Assembly (NCBI GenBank): GCA_946613735.1
Contig: CAMOFS010000062.1
Span: 1 to 7,644 of the forward strand
From: an uncultured Lachnospiraceae bacterium
Lineage (GTDB): Bacteria; Bacillota_A; Clostridia; Lachnospirales; Lachnospiraceae
Length of the DNA stretch: 7,644 nucleotides
Direction: 5' to 3'
The number at the start of each line of letters is the position of its first letter. Positions within the stretch are counted from its first letter, which is position 1. Of the stretch, positions 5,423-7,644 are shown one piece after another. The notes beneath the pieces are model-generated. The model was given only the letters and a program-made list of their open reading frames with translations. It did no database searches and was not told the origin of the DNA. The position numbers and the translations under genes are program-made.

Positions 5423-7644
5423 GCATATCCTGGGAATCCTTGCACACGTGGATGCAGGTAAAACCACACTTTCAGAGGCTCTTCTTTACACCGCCGGATC
5501 GATAAAAAGCTTTGGCAGGGTTGACAGGGGAGAGTCTTTTTTGGATGGAGAGGAGATAGAGAGGGCCAGAGGTGTCACTGTCTTTTCCAAGCAGGCCAGA
5601 CTACACTGGCAGCAGGAGGACATTGTATTTTTGGACACCCCGGGACACGTGGACTTTTCTCCGGAGACGGAGAGGACACTGTCTGTTTTGGACTATGCCA
5701 TTTTGGTCATCAGTGCTCCGGAGGGGGTGCAGAGCCATACCAGGACCCTGATGCGACTGCTTTTCAAATATCACATTCCCACTTTTATTTTTGTTAATAA
5801 GATGGATCTTACGGAGCGCCCAAAAGAGGAGGTGCTTTCGGATATCAGAAATAATCTCTGCGCCGAGGCGGTGATGTTGCCTAAAGGAGCGGGAGAGTTT
5901 TCTGCCAAAAACTGCGGAGATGAGGGGATAGAGGAGATCGCCGGATATGACGAGGTTCTTATAGAGGAGTATTTAAAAAAGGGCTCCCTTTCGGCAGATT
6001 CGGTCAAAAAGTCCATAGCCCGTCGGGGGCTTTTCCCCGTGTATTTTGGATCGGCCCTACGCCAGGATGGTATAACCAACCTTTTGGACGGAGTGGTGGA
6101 GCTTATGGTAAGTGAAGCTACGCCGGTTGATTTTGGTGCCAGGGTGTACAAGATAGGCTGGGATAAACGGGGCGAGCGGCTTACCCATATCAAGCTTACC
6201 GGAGGGGCCCTTCGTACCAAGGATGTGATCGTTACGAAAAGTGCATCCTCGGACAGCGAGGATGAGACAGAGCAGCAGATATCGGAGAAGATCCAGGGTA
6301 TCAGGCTTTATGAGGGAGAGAGATTTGAGGCGACAGACAGCGTAGAGGCTGTGGAGATCTGTACCCTTTTGGGACTTACCAACACCTATCCCGGCCAGGG
6401 GCTGGGCTTTGAGGAGGATGCGGTATCTCCGGAGCTGTCTCCGGTATTATCGTATCAGGTCATTCCTCCGAAGGAGGTGGCGGCGACAAAGCTTTTCGAG
6501 ACGCTTAAGGTCCTGAATGAGGAGGAGCCAACCTTTGGAATATCACACAATGAGCACACCGGGGATATCATGGTGCAGCTTATGGGCCCCTTTCAGCTGG
6601 AGGTGCTGCAGCAGGAGATAAAAAGGCGCTTTAACTTCCTGGTGACCTTCGGTCCCGGAAAGATACTCTATAAGGAGACCATAGCATCATCTGCCTATGG
6701 GGTGGGGCATTTTGAACCGCTCAGGCACTATGCTGAGGCACATCTTCTTTTGGAGCCCGGGGAGCCGGGAAGCGGGATAGAGATAGATAATGCCTGCCCC
6801 ACGGACGTGCTTTCCGTAAATTATCAGAAGCAGGTTATCAATGTGCTGGAGCGAAGCAGGCTTAAGGGGGTGCTGACGGGAGCGCCACTTACGGATGTAA
6901 AGATAACGCTGATGACCGGTAAGAGCCACACAAAGCATACTGAGGGAGGCGATTTTTCCCAGGCCTCACGGCGGGCAGTACGGCAGGGACTGATGAAGGC
7001 CGAAAGCGTGCTTTTGGAGCCGGTCTTTGACCTTGTGCTGTCAGTGCCGCAGTCCATGGTGGGCAGGGCCATGACGGATCTTGAGAGGATGCATGGCAAG
7101 ATCCTGCCGCCTGAAATAGAAAATGACACCGCAGTTCTTAAGGGTCGGGTGCCGGTGGCATGCATTACGGATTATGCCAGGGACGTGGCATCCTATACAG
7201 GGGGACTCGGAGAGCTTTCCCTTGATCCGGGAGGCTATGAGCCCTGCCACAATGCGGATGAGATTATCGAAAAGGTGGGTTATGATCCGGAGGCGGACAC
7301 GAGAAATCCTACAGGATCTGTCTTTTGCGCTCAGGGTGCGGGTTATGTGGTGCCCTGGTACGAGGTGGATCAGATGATGCATGTACCCTCAGTCCTGTCA
7401 ACCGGAGGAGAGGATAAGGACGAGGATGCCGCCATGCAACGGATGGCGCTTGCCAGGGCAGAGGCGGCAAAACGCAGTGCCGAGGCCATGGAGCCAAAGG
7501 GCTTTAGAGGCTACAGCGGTATGGAAAAGGAGCTGGAGGGGATCTTTGTCAGGGAATTTGGTGAGATAAAAAGCTCCATCAAAAACCGGGACGTGGGCAA
7601 ACGTGAACGGGATTATGACAATCCGGCAGAGCGCCAAAAGCGGA
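5415..7644 (+). CDS. TetM/EF-G-like translational GTPase with C-terminal extension (3' end outside window)
   Basis: This open frame encodes at least 743 residues and has no stop before the window edge. It belongs to the EF-G/ribosomal-protection GTPase group, which binds the ribosomal A-site region using GTP. G motifs: G1 AHVDAGKTT at 10-18, G2 RGVT at 52-55, G3 DTPGH at 74-78, G4 NKMD at 128-131, G5 GSA at 212-214. Domains II-V follow, with domain IV at about 470-560 carrying the tip loop around HTKHTEGGDF (505-514). EF-G homology ends near residue 612, whereas TetM is about 640 aa in total. Beyond it come a conserved-looking patch (631-656), an acidic GGEDKDED stretch, an Ala/Arg/Glu helix and a charged linker. 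The start is certain: an in-frame TGA at 5409-5411 rules out anything earlier, and the ATG overlaps the upstream stop (ATGAGTAA). No Shine-Dalgarno is seen. Automated pipelines may call it tetracycline resistance, but the domain IV loop does not match TetM. I recall Lachnospiraceae relatives of roughly 900 aa ending in a YacP-like NYN ribonuclease domain; this cannot be verified here. Confidence 0.92.
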   Translation, partial: MSKHILGILAHVDAGKTTLSEALLYTAGSIKSFGRVDRGESFLDGEEIERARGVTVFSKQARLHWQQEDIVFLDTPGHVDFSPETERTLSVLDYAILVISAPEGVQSHTRTLMRLLFKYHIPTFIFVNKMDLTERPKEEVLSDIRNNLCAEAVMLPKGAGEFSAKNCGDEGIEEIAGYDEVLIEEYLKKGSLSADSVKKSIARRGLFPVYFGSALRQDGITNLLDGVVELMVSEATPVDFGARVYKIGWDKRGERLTHIKLTGGALRTKDVIVTKSASSDSEDETEQQISEKIQGIRLYEGERFEATDSVEAVEICTLLGLTNTYPGQGLGFEEDAVSPELSPVLSYQVIPPKEVAATKLFETLKVLNEEEPTFGISHNEHTGDIMVQLMGPFQLEVLQQEIKRRFNFLVTFGPGKILYKETIASSAYGVGHFEPLRHYAEAHLLLEPGEPGSGIEIDNACPTDVLSVNYQKQVINVLERSRLKGVLTGAPLTDVKITLMTGKSHTKHTEGGDFSQASRRAVRQGLMKAESVLLEPVFDLVLSVPQSMVGRAMTDLERMHGKILPPEIENDTAVLKGRVPVACITDYARDVASYTGGLGELSLDPGGYEPCHNADEIIEKVGYDPEADTRNPTGSVFCAQGAGYVVPWYEVDQMMHVPSVLSTGGEDKDEDAAMQRMALARAEAAKRSAEAMEPKGFRGYSGMEKELEGIFVREFGEIKSSIKNRDVGKRERDYDNPAERQKR
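6244..6264. repeat. perfect 8-bp inverted repeat inside the GTPase gene
   Basis: CATCCTCG, a 5-nt loop GACAG, and CGAGGATG form a perfect hairpin within the coding sequence. There is no following T-run, so it is not a normal intrinsic terminator. It encodes part of an acidic/serine segment (ASSDSEDE) in the domain II region, and the complementarity may simply be a by-product of codon choice. The repeat itself is certain; any function is not. Confidence 0.45.

Noticed and set aside
5771..6220. 149-codon minus-strand frame under the GTPase gene
   Set aside because: It is antisense to the G4-G5 region, is Ser/Pro/Arg-rich low-information sequence and has no known domain.
7041..7637. Several short overlapping frames on both strands near the right edge
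   Set aside because: All lie within the continuous frame of the GTPase gene, whose motifs and extension are coherent up to base 7643. The short frames overlap one another and look like shadows.
5415..7644. Straight call as a tetracycline-resistance gene on a mobile element
   Set aside because: The protein is longer than TetM, has a different domain IV loop, and sits coupled inside a housekeeping operon with no transposase, integrase or repeats nearby.

Overview
The window reads as a compact, single-strand block of housekeeping genes from a Firmicute, most likely a Lachnospiraceae-type gut anaerobe (Roseburia/Butyrivibrio-like). This rests on remembered protein similarity (a MetRS with an HIGN signature and a C-terminal tRNA-binding domain, the metG-tatD-rsmA order, a cytosolic TPR-GGDEF protein and a TetM-like GTPase with a long tail), frequent AGG/AGA and ATA codons, and a textbook SigA-type promoter. 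It was not checked against any database.

Layout, all on the + strand: a promoter (9-37) and a strong Shine-Dalgarno (51-56) precede metG (63-2108). Next come tatD (2108-2890), rsmA/ksgA (2890-3759), a soluble TPR-coiled coil-GGDEF protein (3761-5422) and an EF-G/TetM-like translational GTPase (from 5415, running off the right edge). There is essentially no non-coding DNA after base 62. The junctions are a 1-nt overlap (TGATG), another 1-nt overlap (TGATG), a 1-nt gap, and an 8-nt overlap (ATGAGTAA). No terminator, tRNA, rRNA, mobile element or CRISPR array was seen, so the block looks like one co-transcribed and translationally coupled operon driven at least from the promoter at 9-37.

Functionally, three of the five genes act on translation: Met-tRNA charging, 16S rRNA dimethylation, and a ribosome-binding GTPase. 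TatD is a metal-dependent nuclease commonly found beside metG and rsmA. The two less expected elements are the predicted diguanylate cyclase between the rRNA methylase and the ribosomal GTPase, and the long extension on that GTPase. The extension continues past the window and, from what I recall of related Lachnospiraceae proteins, may lead into a YacP-like NYN ribonuclease domain. The rnmV gene that often sits between tatD and rsmA in Firmicutes is absent here. The best candidate for an under-described system is this c-di-GMP enzyme plus ribosomal GTPase (possibly GTPase-nuclease) pair embedded in a translation operon; that link is inference only.
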